DNA from: Chenopodium formosanum | Lineage: Eukaryota; Streptophyta; Magnoliopsida; Caryophyllales; Amaranthaceae | Assembly (NCBI GenBank): GCA_024500155.1 | Contig: CM044880.1 | Location: 16,972,379-17,036,378 of the forward strand | Direction of reading: 5' to 3' | Length of the DNA: 64,000 nt | Shown: positions 32,635 to 44,725 of the stretch, piece after piece | Layout of the letters: the number at the start of each line of letters is the position of its first letter | How positions within the stretch are numbered: position 1 is the first letter of the stretch | Notes under the pieces: model-generated | The model's input: the letters and a program-made list of their open reading frames with translations, nothing else | What the model was told of the DNA's origin: nothing | Databases searched by the model: none | Translations under genes and position numbers: made by a program

Positions 32635-35600
32635 GAAAGGGAAGGGAAAAAAAGGTAGCGGTACTAGTGGAAAGATGCCTCGATCCAAGATTAGCCATTC
32701 TTTGTAGTTGGAAGACAGTCAGATTCTTGACTCTGAGACACAGTCAGAGGAAGAAGGGATTTTGGGAACAACACACAAGTGCCAAAGACACAGATCTAGA
32801 GTGGTCAGACTCGGCAGCCACACACTCAGACTCGAGAGCCACACAATCAGAGTGGTCAGCAAGGACAGAGCTCCCAAACACCGGCTAAGAGGATATTACA
32901 CTATACTAGTTTGTGGTAAGTAAATCAGATAGTAGTACTAGCTATTTGTATGTATTGTATAATATTAATAGGAATCACGCAGACTTTTTCGCTTCTGAGC
33001 CAAACCATTCTAGAATTTCAGGTTGTAACATACAAAAAAATTTATCTCGCTTTCTTTTTGCTTCTCATGTAGTGGGGGGAGGGATGTTGTTGTGGTTCTT
33101 CCCCTACTGTCCTTGCTGCCCTTGATGTTGTTGTGTTTCTGTCCCTGCTGTCTTGACCTTGCTGTCCCTGTTGTTTTTATATGTCATGAAAATTTTTTTG
33201 TTGCTGCCCAACAATCAACATATGAACAATACATTTGACCTTGTTGTTTACATGGTACAATGATGTTTTTATTAGTATGGGTATAACCTGCTGCTTTTAT
33301 TAGTATGGAAATAAGCTCAATTTACCTTTTTGTTTACATGGTATAATGCAAGGTTTGACGATAGTTCGATCGCTAAGGCCATCACGCAATGCATGCAAGG
33401 CTATTTTAGGAACGGATGGCATAACTATGGGGTAGTAGATGTTGGCACCAAGGAACATTGGTGGAATTTGTTCAGTGTACGCTTATCCTTGCTATCTATT
33501 ACTTATGGTTTTTTTCCTTGCTAGCTATTCTCTAACTAGTGGTTTTTTCCCTTTGCAGAAACTGTTTGAATGAGATGATGCCCTTGATGCACAAGTAAGA
33601 AAAGAGTATCACTCCAAAGATGGATATCGACTTCGTGACATGTTCAACCAAGTCACCTTGAAGATGGGTGGTAGGAAGCCTAAATAGATGAGTGACGAAG
33701 CACACAAGGAGATGATGGACGCCAGAAAAATCGATCCAGAATTCATTAAGAGATCTGAGCAGAACAAGAAGAACAGGAGAGGTGGTTCCTTGTCTAATGT
33801 AATTGAAGCGTCTCACTACCAGGGTTCGATTTCTGCTGCACAACACGCAAAGAGGATGGTAAAGCCGGTTGTATAAACCGTAAATGGATTGTTATAACAT
33901 ACAAATTTAACTTATAAGTGATATGTGTTCGATAATTATGTGTAGGCTAAGGAAAAAGGCGGGGTCCTCCCAAATGCTGGGGAGCTTTACTTGAAGACGC
34001 ACTTCAAGGAAGTGCCTGGAAAAGGACAGGTTCCGGCTAGTAAAAAAGCCAAATAGATTGCGGTAAACATGCTAGTTTTACCTATTTTCATGCAATTTTT
34101 AGTTCTGTTTTGATGCTGCTCCCCTCCCTTATGATGCTCCCCTCCCTTATACTGCTGCTACCTTGCTACTTCCCCTTGCCTTTTGCTATTCCCCTACTGC
34201 TGCCCCTCCTGCTAGATTGTTCTTAGATTTTTCTTGATTGTTCAGTGTAACACTCTAATGAGTTTAAACTTGTATTAAAGCTAATTCAAGCAATAAAGAT
34301 TCATATTTCCTTTTAAAGGCATTAAGAAAAAGTAAACAAAAACACCATCATTTCTCTTAAGAAAAACTTTCACCCCATGGTGCAAAATCTTACTAAATTC
34401 AACTTCTTTTACGTCCCCACCAATTCTTAAGTATTTTAACAATTTCACTAATTTTTTTTGGAAATTTTGCAATTATAACCACTTTTTTGTAAGAAATCTT
34501 CATATTCAAGATCAACGTGAGATAAATTCTGTGATATCATTCGATCTTTATATTATAACTCATTACGTGTACATAAATAATTATGATTAATTATGCGTAT
34601 TTCCACAACAATTTCTTAGATGTAGTTTTTGGAATTAGCACATACGTGTGGTGATTATTGGACTGAATTTCATTTACACCAATCGCACCAAAAAATAATA
34701 ATGTGCATAGTCAAAAAAGGATATATTCATGATCAAGTGCACATCATAGTTCATGATAAAGAGATCGTGTTTATGTTAGTTAGAGTGAAAACTAAAAAGA
34801 TGTGATACATAGTAAATATAAACGACTTTAACTTAAATTAAACATTAATAACACGTACTAATCAATACGTGATGACTGAATCTCATATATACCAATCGCA
34901 CCAAAATAAATAATCTATATAGTAAAAAAAAAGGATATATTAGTGCACATCATAGTTCATGATAGTAGAGAGGTCGTGTTTATGCTAATTAAAGTGAAAA
35001 GAAGTGATATATAGTAAATATAAATGACATTAGCTTAAATTAAACATAAATCAACAGGTTATCATGCATTACTAATAGCCTAGGACATAACTTTATGTAT
35101 AAGAAATGCATGTTTGTCGTGTTATATACTTCATAAGTTCATAACCATTTAATAACAAAAAGATTTATGATAGAGTATGCATTCATAAGGAGATAATGTT
35201 TTGACTAATCAAACTTAGTCGACTTTTAGCCAAATAGTGTCATATTTTATTTCAAGTTGTAACAATTTTAACTGTTAAAGATTTAAAGTAATTGCTTTAA
35301 CTACTAAATGACATATGAGATACCAAAGTCAAAAGTTCATGCTATAATAAGATGTCTGGTGAGTCATTCTATTTTATTTTTGGTTAATTCAAGCAATAAA
35401 GATTCATATTTCAATTTCATATTCATATTTTATTTTCTGTTCTACTGCCCCTCTTATGCTTTTTTCTGTTACACTTTTATTTAAGCTAGCAGTTATACTG
35501 ATTGGTATGATGCACCTGATTGCTATGATGCACCTGATTGATATCAGATTAAGCAGATTAGGATTGCTGGCTTTTAGACAAAGTACAATGTAATGAAATT

Positions 35601-36650
35601 GTAGGATTATTGGTTGCTATCAGATTAATCAGATTAGGTCATAGTTATTGAGGCTAGCCAAAATGGTGATAAGGAACATAAATTAACTTAAGAGATGAGA
35701 TTTCATTAAAAAATGCAAGTGAAAAATATGATCAAAGAAGAAAAGCAGACTTTAAATCATATTTTTGAATTTGATGCTTGGTGAGTTGAATGATGGGTGG
35801 GTTCTTGTACATGCTTTGACTTATTATTATGATCTTAGTGAATAGTGATCAACTAAGAGTTCCTTAATTTTCCACAGCCCTTGACTTTAATATGGCCAGG
35901 AAAGTTTGTAATAATAGTAATAAACCAAGTGGATTCAATTTAGCTATTTTCATGACAATTGACTCATTTCCTTAATGTGGATGTATAATGATTTTAAAGT
36001 ATTAGAAACTTAAAACCTTGAAAATATGACATGAATGTGGTGTTTAATATGAGCATGTAAGGTAGATGCCATGTGTGTTCATTTTCCAGTACTTTCAAGA
36101 TACGTATTGAATGAAGTTCATTGTTATTTGACATAATTTTACCTAAACGTCCAAACTGGTTGTAGGAAACTTTCCAGAGGAAAATGGATGAATCACGTAG
36201 TCAAGGAGTGGCCTGCGACCCCAATCGGGTGTACTTTGAGACTGTTGGGGGCCGAAACAGGGGAAAGGTGAAAGGTTTGAGAAAGAGTGATCATTTATAC
36301 TATGACACTCCTCAAGGACGGCATGGTGCCTCACAGATGTACACACCATCCATTGTGTCTCAGTTACACACACAGTTTGAGGAAAGGGTGTAAGCAATGC
36401 AATCTTAGTTCCAAGAAGAGTTCCAAACACAAGTGAATGCCGAGGTGGAGGCACGAGTTCAGGCACAAGTTAAGGCACAAGTTGAGCACGCTTTGGCCAC
36501 CAAGAGAGCCAATATGGAGAAGAGACAACAAGCTTGGTTTAAGGAAATTAAAAAAAGGAATGTTGCAATACGGGCCAAATCGTTTTGACTCCTCATCATC
36601 ATTTTTCAATCGTCCCGATACTGAACCGGACGACGATGGTGCTAATTAGT
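32635..36650 (+). pseudogene. TNPA-like CACTA protein (Transposase_24 family)
   Basis: Exon-like pieces run MKGKGKKGSGTSGKMPRSKI (32634 on), ARFDDSSIAKAITQCMQGYF (33351-33475), then RKEYHSKDGYRLRDMFNQ to SAAQHAKRMVKPVV (33590-33876), EKGGVLPNAGELYLKTHF (33943-34056) and, after a 2-kb gap, CDPNRVYFETVGGRNRGKVK and YDTPQGRHGASQMYTPSI followed by a Gln/Ala/Glu-rich coiled coil (36180-36560). This domain order is that of the plant Ptta/En/Spm Transposase_24 proteins, which bind the subterminal repeats. Stops (near 32706, 33573, 33685, 36391 and 36406) and a frameshift show it is dead. Introns are assumed from the gaps and were not verified. Confidence 0.8.
34282..35412. repeat. 1.1-kb segment bounded by a 28-bp direct repeat
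   Basis: The same 28-bp word (starting TAATTCAAGCAATAAAG) lies at 34282-34309 and 35385-35412, inside the large TNPA intron. The segment between them holds a tandem duplication of roughly 200 bp (34660-34860 and 34870-35055, sharing ACCAATCGCACCAAAA and CATAGTTCATGATA). No gene is present. This could be an insertion with a long target duplication or an unequal-recombination product. Confidence 0.6.
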
Positions 36651-37019
36651 AGTCTATCTTTAGCTTCTTAGATACTTTTGACTCCTCATCCTTTTGACTC
36701 CTCCTCATCATTTTTCATGTGTATAGGCCTCTGTTATTTGCCTTTACCCAAAAACTAATTAGTAGTATATTTTTAGCTTCTTAGATACTTTTAGTATGGT
36801 CCTTATGACTATGTTAGTATCTAATTGTTTAGAACTTAGATACTTTTTACACTAAAGCGGTTGAATTGAAGTATGTCAAAAATATCAATGTGGATGTGGT
36901 ATGTTTGATTGCAATGCAAGATATGAAAACAGGTTAACAATTGGATTATGGTAGTAATAAAAACAGGAATATAGTGGTATATTATGGTGGTAATAAAAGG
37001 AAATCTAGTTAAATAAAAA

Positions 37020-37578
37020 TAAAATATCGATGGCCAGCAGTCGTCGGTAATTATGAAATGCAGTTTTCTAAACATATTACTGATGGCTACATACCATCGG
37101 TAAATTATAAAATACAGTTTTGTTAAACATACTACCGATGGCTAAACACCATCGATATTAAATTATTACCGATGGCTTAGAGCCATCGGAAAATTCAGTA
37201 AGCTACCGACAGCTGTATACCATCGGTATAAGAAATGCTTCCGATGGTAAAAAACCATCGGTAATAATTTAATACCGATGGTGTTTAGCCATCGGTAATA
37301 TTTTCCGATGGTAAAATCCATCGGTATCTGCCAGAAATGGCGATGCGTACAGTCAGCAGTTACCGATGGTAAAACCATCGGTAATTTATATACCGATGGT
37401 AAAACCATCGGTAATTTATGTACCGATGGCTTGTCCATCAGTAATATTAGATTTTCCGACGAATTGACTACCAACGGCTTTTTACCGATGGCGGCCATCA
37501 GTAAACAAAGTACCGATGGTTTTCCTCATAATTACTGATGGATTTTAGCCATCGGTAATTAGCTGAATTCTTGTAGTG
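37020..37578. repeat. Right subterminal repeats of the CACTA element
   Basis: More than twenty copies of TACCGATGG or its inverse CCATCGGTA, often paired as inverted neighbours around short AT spacers, up to the CACTA end. The array is denser than on the left. In En/Spm the subterminal repeats bind TNPA and control both transcription and excision. A long minus-strand open frame across it (37166-37498) is made of the repeat and is not a gene. Confidence 0.85.
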
Positions 37579-38319
37579 ACAAGTTTTAGACACACCTAGC
37601 GAAGTTCGAAGTTGTCTTCGCCCTAAACGTAAAAGGTTGATAATTTCTGAGGGTTTGGTCCCAAATCCCTATTTTAATTATTTAAATTAATTATTTGATT
37701 TATTATTTTCCTTGAAGTTACTAACGTGTGTATTTTGTTGTTAGAAAGAGATACGAGGCAACCAAATAAGTTGTTTTATTGCTCTATATCTTTAGAAAGC
37801 ATGCTTATGTTATTTTAATTCCTAGTATCATGTTAGGATGTTATTTATTGATTTATAGTATCATGTTTAGGTTGATTCTTATTTTCTTCTACCATGTTAG
37901 TATCATGTTAGGGTTAAAGCTTTGATCTTTAATGCTTAGTAACATGCTAGGAGTTTTTATTAATCATGTTAGTATCATGCCTAGGATCTTGCTAATACTA
38001 TGATTTGATGAGAATATGATTGTTATGATGATGATTTGTTGTGTCAATATATTATTATTGTTATTGCTTGATCACGCCCTCTCTTGCAGGTTTAAAGGGA
38101 ATTTGTACTTGTAATCACGCTTAATAAGATAATTAATAATCTTGTTTAGGCTAATATGATTATAATTCAAGTGATCACCAATAATAGCTTTGTTTGTGCA
38201 TTAATATTCAACCAACATAGACTAAATAGGTTTAGGATTAATATATTGATTGTATGTTAGTCAGAAAGCGCACATGAATATGAGAAAAATAAAGTAGAGG
38301 CCTATTTTTAGGGCAGGTT

Positions 38320-40671
38320 TGTAGGGAATATTTCAAGTCATCCCACACTTGAGCCCCACTGTGATCATACACTTAAGCATGGTGGCGTCTAAAGGCTAGG
38401 GAAGGAAGCTAGAATAAAAGAGTTGCCAATAAGTTTTAGAAACTTGTAAACCGTTCACAGGGTGAAGATTACACCCCTTAACGATCAAGGAGATCGTTAA
38501 CTCCAATAGGTCTGGAACCATGACTGGAAATTCGGGGATGAAGGTACAAATCCAACCTAAAAGAGATTGAACCTGCCCTAATAATAGGCCTCTACTTTAT
38601 TCTTCTCGTATTCATGTGTGCTTTCTGACTAACATACAATCAATAGGCTTACCCTAAACCTGTTTAATCTATGTTGGTTGAATATTAATGCACAAATAAA
38701 TCTATTATTGGCGATCACTTGAATTATAATCATGTTAACCTAAACAAGATTATTAATTATCTTATTAAGCGTGATTACAAGTACAAATTCCCTTTAAACA
38801 TGCATAAAAGGCATGATCAAGCAATAACAATAATAATAAATATCAAGCAACATAATAATAATCATCATCATATCATAACCATATTAATAATAAAGCATTA
38901 AAAATAATAGCAAGATCTTAGGCATGATACTAACAAGATTAATAACAAACTCTAGCATGTCACTAAACATTAATTAAGATCAAATCTTTAGCCCTAACAT
39001 GACACTAACATGATATTAGGAAGAAATAAGAAGCATCAAAATAATCATACTTGATATTAGGAATATTAATTAACCCTAAACATGATACTAGGAATCAAAA
39101 TAATAATCTAAGCATGATTTCTATATCAAAATATCAATAAAGCAATTAAATTACTTACTTTGATGCCTCGTACCTCTTTCTAATAACAAAATACACGCGT
39201 TAGTAACTTCTAGGAAAATAATAAACAAACAATTAAATAATAGAAATAGGAATTCGGGACCAAACCATCAGAAATATCAAACCTTTCACGTTTAGGGCAA
39301 AGGTAACTTTGAACTTGGCTAGGTGTTTCTAAGACTAATGAGTGAGGAATTTCGAGAGAGGGAAGGTTTAGAAAAAGAATAGAGAGAGAAGGAAAGCTTC
39401 TAGCTTTTAGAGAGAGAGATGATTATGGATGTAGATTGTATGTGATCTCGAAAACAAGGAGATATGATCCCTATTTATAGGAAAAATAGCACAGGATCAA
39501 AGAAAATCATATTCGGAATAAAATACCTCATGTCGCAAATGAGAGGAGTCAACGTCAGGCGACGAAGGCCAGCACCAGGCGACGAAAGTCAGCGCCCGGC
39601 GACGACTCTGTCGTCTCGCGCTGGTTTAAAAGTCAACGCGCTTTTACACGCGTAATTACCTTTCAAACCGGTTGCAGGTAATGTAATTATGTGTCCAAGT
39701 AGTTTTAAAATCAGGTTTAATATATTTTATTCAAAATAAAACATCTTTTTAAAATATAATTATCTATCCTAACCTTATTAGAATTAAAAGGAACCCTCCA
39801 GATATTCCTAGAAGATTAAAATCAATCCTAATCACTTTAGGAATAATAATTAATAGGCCCTCCTCTAGATCATTGGGCCTAATTTAATTTAATCCATAAC
39901 TTCCTCGTAATTCATCGAAATTGGGCTTATAATATATCATTGGAAAGCTCTTTTCGACCTGTTTAGGGTAATTTTACCCCGCCACGTGGTCCAATAAGAG
40001 GATGATACGTGTCAGTCTCAGGATGGCCCAGAGTGGACCAATCCCTGCTTGACACGTGTCACTCCAGAAATTAAGGGAAAAAGGCGGCCTTTAGGCCCAA
40101 ATCCCGAGAAAGCCGCAAAACAGCGCAGCCCACCAATGATTAGGGTTCAGTGACCTAATCAGGGGCACAATTCCCAAAGACCCTATAAATAGGGAGATTT
40201 CCCTCTTTTTGAGGGCACGTTTTACCATTTATTACACTTGCATTCTCTCACATCAGAGAAACACCTGAGCTTGGAATCCGAGTAGATACCCACCTAAATT
40301 TCCGTCCTCTTTATTCCTTTTCAAGTTACTAACTTGACCGTCAGAGGCGGAGCTCCAACCACCCGGAGTCTCCGTTATTTTGCAGGTACAACCCGGCCGG
40401 ATCAAACTTCGTGTTATAACTCTCCCGAGGGACAAAAACACCCAAAACACGACCCAATCCAACTACACTATTATTGGACCCTTATCATGGACCAAACCAA
40501 ATTGGACTGGCTATTTTTCATAAAATAGAGTAAGAACAGAAAGAGAAATATTTTAATAAAAACATCCTCATCACTAGACTTTCCACACTTTCCCTTCGTT
40601 CGATAATCAAATGATGCGAAAGGTATTCATCACTGGGTTTGGTTTTGGGGAGACACATTTGGGTGTCTACA
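38320..40671 (-). repeat. LTR of the outer minus-strand element
   Basis: On the minus strand it starts TGTAGACACCCAAATG and ends TTCCCTACA, about 2.35 kb. A TATA box (CCTATAAATAGG on the minus strand) lies near 39472-39482. The GC-rich island at about 39545-39650 uses the word AGGCGACGA and related ones. It is followed at 40672 by a polypurine tract, so it is the 3' LTR of a minus-strand element. It abuts the truncated plus-strand LTR at 38319. Confidence 0.8.
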
Positions 40672-41672
40672 AAAGCCCCCACTTTGACTGAGTTTGGAGA
40701 AACATATATTTCGAAAATAAAAGTTAAAGTAGCGATAGAGACGAAGAATGATTCAGAACGTTCTGCGATCCTAAATCATTCTTGTAAGTCGATACCTGCA
40801 AACTAGCGTTAGTTAAAACAGATAAGAGAGTTAAGAAACGCGTATCTTGCACCGTCGAGCACACGTCTCTAGAGTAACCAATTTTGTTTGACGATCTCTC
40901 TCAAGCTAGAGGATACCGCCTGAAGACTACCACGCTTGCACCTGCCTTCAATTTCCGCTGTTTTATGACCATCTTCCACATCCTAGAGAATATGATCGAA
41001 GATAACTTCGCTTGAAGTCACCTCCTATTTTTGAAAACCTTCCACATCCTAGGGAACGCCGTCGAAGATAACTTTGCTTGAAGCCATCCTCAGTTTTCTA
41101 ACAACCTTCCACATCCTTGGGAACGCTGTCAAAGATAACTTCGCTTGAATTCATCTTCAGTGTTGCGATAATATTTCAAAGAAAATTACCGAAGACCAAC
41201 GCTTGTCGATCCTTAAAGCTCGCTTGAACTTTGCTGCTGTGATATTTGCTGAAATTTCCGCGGTGCCAGTACGTCGGTGAATTTTGCTGCTTATCAACCA
41301 TTACGTCGACGCTTTTTACTGCTTGTGAACCATAACGTCGGTGCCTTTGCAATGAGCCAATGTTTAGGCGCTTTAAGCTAAGTGAGACGATCTTTTATCA
41401 GATCGATCACCTACCGTGATTATAATCGAGCCAATTACTTAATCATGTCAAATTGCTTATAGGGGCTAACTAGTGTACCAAGGAACCCGAAACTCCTGCA
41501 TAAGGTCCACATAGTTATTTATGAGAGCCATACTTTCTATCGCCGCACCAGCGCACGCCAGAACTCAATGTCGCCAGGCGACAAAGACCAACGCCAGACG
41601 ATAATCTTGTCGTTTGGCGACAGAGTCAAGTTTCTACATTTCTGCTACTACCGTTGTTCGTTGCTCGGTTTC
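40672..41672 (-). mobile_element. Internal remnant of the outer LTR element
   Basis: A polypurine tract (TCAAAGTGGGGGCTTTT on the minus strand) adjoins the LTR. The following 1 kb matches the 3' untranslated region of the gag-only element at 43718 onward in order and wording. Three imperfect tandem copies of a roughly 60-bp unit with CCTTCCACATCCT and GAAGATAACTTCGCTTGAA lie at about 40970-41160. No coding sequence. The gag-only element inserted at 41673, and the rest of the outer element is missing or unrecognised beyond 52471. Confidence 0.7.
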
Positions 41673-42286
41673 TATGGGGAATAATTTCAAGCGTTAACCC
41701 CTAGCTTGAACCCCACTGTGATCATACACTAAAGTACGGTGGCGTCCAAAAGGGAAGAAGATAGAGCAAAAGAGTCGCCAACAAGTTTTAGGAACTTGTA
41801 AACCGTTCACAGGGTGAGGTTACACCCCTTAACGATCCAAGAGATCGTCAACTCTATAAGGTCTAGAACCAAATAAGGGTTCGGGGATGAAGGTACAAAT
41901 CCAACCTAAAAGAGATTGAACCTGCCCTAATAATAGGCCTCTACTTTGTTCAGATCGTATTCATGTGCGCTTTTTAATTAACATGCAATAAATAGGATTA
42001 ACCCTAAACCTGTTTATCTATGTTGGTTGAATATTAATGCACAAATAAACTTTGGCGATCACTTGAAATTATAATCAAATTAACCCTAAACAAGATTATT
42101 AATTATCTTATTAAGCGTAATTAAAAGTACCAATTCCCTTTAAACATGCATAAAAGGCGTGATCAAGCAATAAAAATAAATATCAAGCAACATAATAATA
42201 ATCATAATGATCATGACAATCAAATTAATCATCATCAAGATAATAATAATCATAATAATAATCATCATAAAAAAAATCATCATCAA

Positions 42287-42335
<49 letters not shown>

Positions 42336-43717
42336 TTCATAATCATCATAAATTATAACAATTATAATCATAATCATATTCATGTTAATATTAAAGCATA
42401 ATAATAGCAAGATCCTAGGCATGATACTAACAAGATTAATAACAAATCCTAGCATGTCACTAAGCAATAAAAATCAAATCTTTAACCCTAACATGACACT
42501 AACAATCATAAACATTAGGAAGAACATAGGAAGCATCATAACAATCATATTTAGTATTAAATTACCCTAGACATGATACTAGGAATATCATAATAACAAT
42601 TTAAACATGATCATAACATCAATTAAAAATCATTAAAGTACTTACTTTGATGCCTCGTACCTCTTTCTAATAACAAAATACACACGTTAGTAACTTCAAG
42701 GAAAATAATAATCAAACAATTAAATTAAATAATTGAAAGAGAGATTTGGGACCAAACCCTCAGAAATTAAACATTTCACGTCTAGGGCGTAGGCAACTTC
42801 GAATATGGATAGATGTTTCTAGATCTTGTGAATGCGGAATTTTTGTATGTAAAAACAAGTTTTTTTAAAAAGAGAGAAAGAAAGAAAGATGAATTGATTA
42901 AGGAAATCTTGATGAGAATTAGCGAATGAAAACTGATTGTAGGTGAATGAAAACGGAGTTTTTACGTCGTTATTTATAGAGAAATCAACCAAAAAGATAA
43001 AATAAACAAAATAGAGTCTTGGCGCAACTGAAATAGAGCTGGCGCCAACCATGGCTAATTAGCGCTAGGCGCCAACACTAGCGCTAGGCGCCAATGGCTA
43101 GCGCCAGGCCTAGCTCCAGCGCCGATCCCTAGAGTCAGGCCCCAGGCCTGTTTTTGACGCGTTTTCGAAAATCAAATAAGTTTGCCGTACTGGAGGATAA
43201 AATCGTATCTTTTCCTCGAAAATGCTTTTTGATTTTAATTAAAACTCTGAAAAGTCAACAAAAGTCAATTTATCAATGCTAATTAAATTAGGAATGAAAA
43301 GAACCTTCTAGAAGAATCTAGAAGACTAAAATCATTCCTAATTGCATTAGGAATGATAAATCATATTAGGCCCTCCCCTAGATCATTGGGCCGTATATAA
43401 GGTTCAAACCGGGCCCAGTTCAGTAAATTGATCATAACTTCCTCGATATTCATCGGAATTGGGCTTATAATATATTGTTGGAAAGATCTTGTCAAGCCCC
43501 ATCCAACTACACTACTATTGGACCCATATCATGGACTAACCAAATTGGATTGGCTGTTTTCTTAAAATAAGTTTTAAAAAACAGAGAGAAGAGAAAAGAA
43601 ATTAAAACTATCCGCAACACTAAACTTTCCACACTTTCGCTTCATTCGATTATGATTCGACGTGAAAGGTACTCATCACCGGGCTTGGTTTTGGGGAGAC
43701 ACAAATAGGTGTCTACA
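41673..43717 (-). repeat. 3' LTR of the gag-only element
   Basis: Starts TGTAGACACCTATTTG on the minus strand and ends CCCCATA. A TATA box lies near 42969-42981. The GC island (about 43020-43145) holds many GGCGCCA and AGCGCT palindromes and is longer than in the 5' LTR. An AAT microsatellite of about 50 bp at 42287-42342 is also longer than in the other LTR. Confidence 0.85.
42287..42342. repeat. AAT microsatellite in the 3' LTR
   Basis: Uninterrupted run of AAT units. The equivalent place in the 5' LTR (about 51118-51136) has only a few units, so the array expanded after insertion or by template change. Open frames across it are artefacts. Confidence 0.9.
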
Positions 43718-43734
43718 GAAGCCCCCACTTTGAT
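43718..43734 (-). other. Polypurine tract of the gag-only element
   Basis: On the minus strand AATCAAAGTGGGGGCTTC lies immediately upstream of the 3' LTR start. It is the expected plus-strand priming site and matches that of the outer element except for its last bases. Confidence 0.75.
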
Positions 43735-44168
43735 TGAGTTTGGAGAAACGTAAGTTTCAAAAACAAAAGTCAAAGTAGCGATAGGGACGGAGAATGATTC
43801 AGAATGTTCTGCGATCCTAAATCACTCTTGTAACGCCGATACCTTCAAACTAGTGTTAGTTAAACAGATAAAAGAGTTGAGAAACACGTATATTGCACCG
43901 TCGAGCACACGTCTCTAAAAGTAACCGATTGTTTTGATGACCTCCTGCAAGCTAGAGAATGTCATCCCGCTTGAAAACCGCTACGCCTGTAACTGCTTCC
44001 AAATTGGAAAATTGCTTCGCCTGAAACGATTCTCCTCCGCTTTCATAATATTCCACGTCCAAGGGAATACTATCGAAGATTGCTTCTCTTGAAACAATCC
44101 TCAGTTGTTTGAGACAACTCTCCACAATTTAAGGAACGCCACCTTGTTGTTTCGATGTTCATTCGTCT

Positions 44169-44725
44169 CTAAACAAAGAGCTTCTTTTTGATATGTTCAC
44201 GCGCCTCTAAACAAAGAGCTTCTTTTCTTTTTTTTTTTTGGATATGTCCACGCGTCTCTGAACAATAGAGCTTCTTTTTTGAATATGAACTTCTAAATGA
44301 TGTGTCCACGCGTCTCTGAAAAAAGAGCTTGATAACAGGATGCCCACGCGTCTCTGAGCGAAAGATCTTGAAAATAGGAGATCTTTGATGATATGTCCAT
44401 GCGTCTCTGAACAAAAGAGCTTTTGAATGATATGCCCACGCGTCTCTGGAGCAAAAGAGCTTGATGGAAATGTTCATGCGTCTCTAAACAAAAGAGCTTG
44501 AATAATATGCCCACACGTCACTGGAGCAAAGAGCTTTGATGGAGATGCTCACGCGTCTCTGAACAAAAGAGCTTGAATAATATGCCCACGCGTCTCTAGA
44601 GCAAAGAGCTTTGATAGAGATGTTCACGCGTCTCTGAACAAAAGAGCTTGAAAGAAATGTCCATGCGTCTCTGAACAAAAGAGCTTGAAAGAAATGTCCA
44701 CGCGTCTCTGAACAAAAGAGCTTCG
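44169..44725. repeat. Tandem repeat in the 3' region of the gag-only element
   Basis: About thirteen copies of a unit around 36-48 bp whose core is CCACGCGTCTCTGAACA followed by AAAGAGCTT. Copies on the right are more regular (about 36-40 bp apart) than those on the left. The minus-strand open frames here (44169-44855) simply read the repeat and are not a gene. Tandem repeats in the 3' untranslated part are a known trait of Tat/Ogre-like elements. Confidence 0.85.

Larger units (their letters stand above)
27991..37578 (+). mobile_element. CACTA (En/Spm) transposon
   Basis: The left end reads CACTACTAGAAAAACGC; the right end, on the other strand, reads CACTACAAGAATTCAGC. A 3-bp target duplication ACA flanks it (27988-27990 and 37579-37581). 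Both subterminal regions carry many copies of TACCGATGG in both directions. Two gene sets lie inside, in the usual En/Spm order: TNP2-like transposase (29660-32406) and TNPA-like protein (about 32635-36650). All coding parts are damaged. The size, 9588 bp, fits a full-length element with a late insertion in a TNPA intron. Confidence 0.92.
26899..38319 (+). repeat. Plus-strand LTR, split by the CACTA transposon and truncated
   Basis: The first part (26899-27990) begins TGTAGACACC and holds a GC-rich island (about 27733-27790) and a TATA box (TCTATAAATA at 27851-27860). The second part (37579-38319) continues with ACACACCTAGC, TTCGCCCTAAACGT and GTGCATTAATATTCAACC blocks, in the same order as the complete solo LTR at 53426. 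The join is exact once the CACTA element and one copy of ACA are removed. The LTR stops at GGGCAGGTT where an inverted LTR begins, so its last 250 bp or so are missing here. Confidence 0.8.

Noticed and set aside
37020..37578. Regularly spaced short repeats resembling a CRISPR array
   Set aside because: The words are CCATCGGTA/TACCGATGG in both directions with irregular spacing, next to a CACTA terminus; they are subterminal transposase-binding repeats of a plant transposon.
42140..42467. Several open frames rich in Ile, Asn or Tyr
   Set aside because: They read the AAT microsatellite and AT-rich LTR sequence on both strands.
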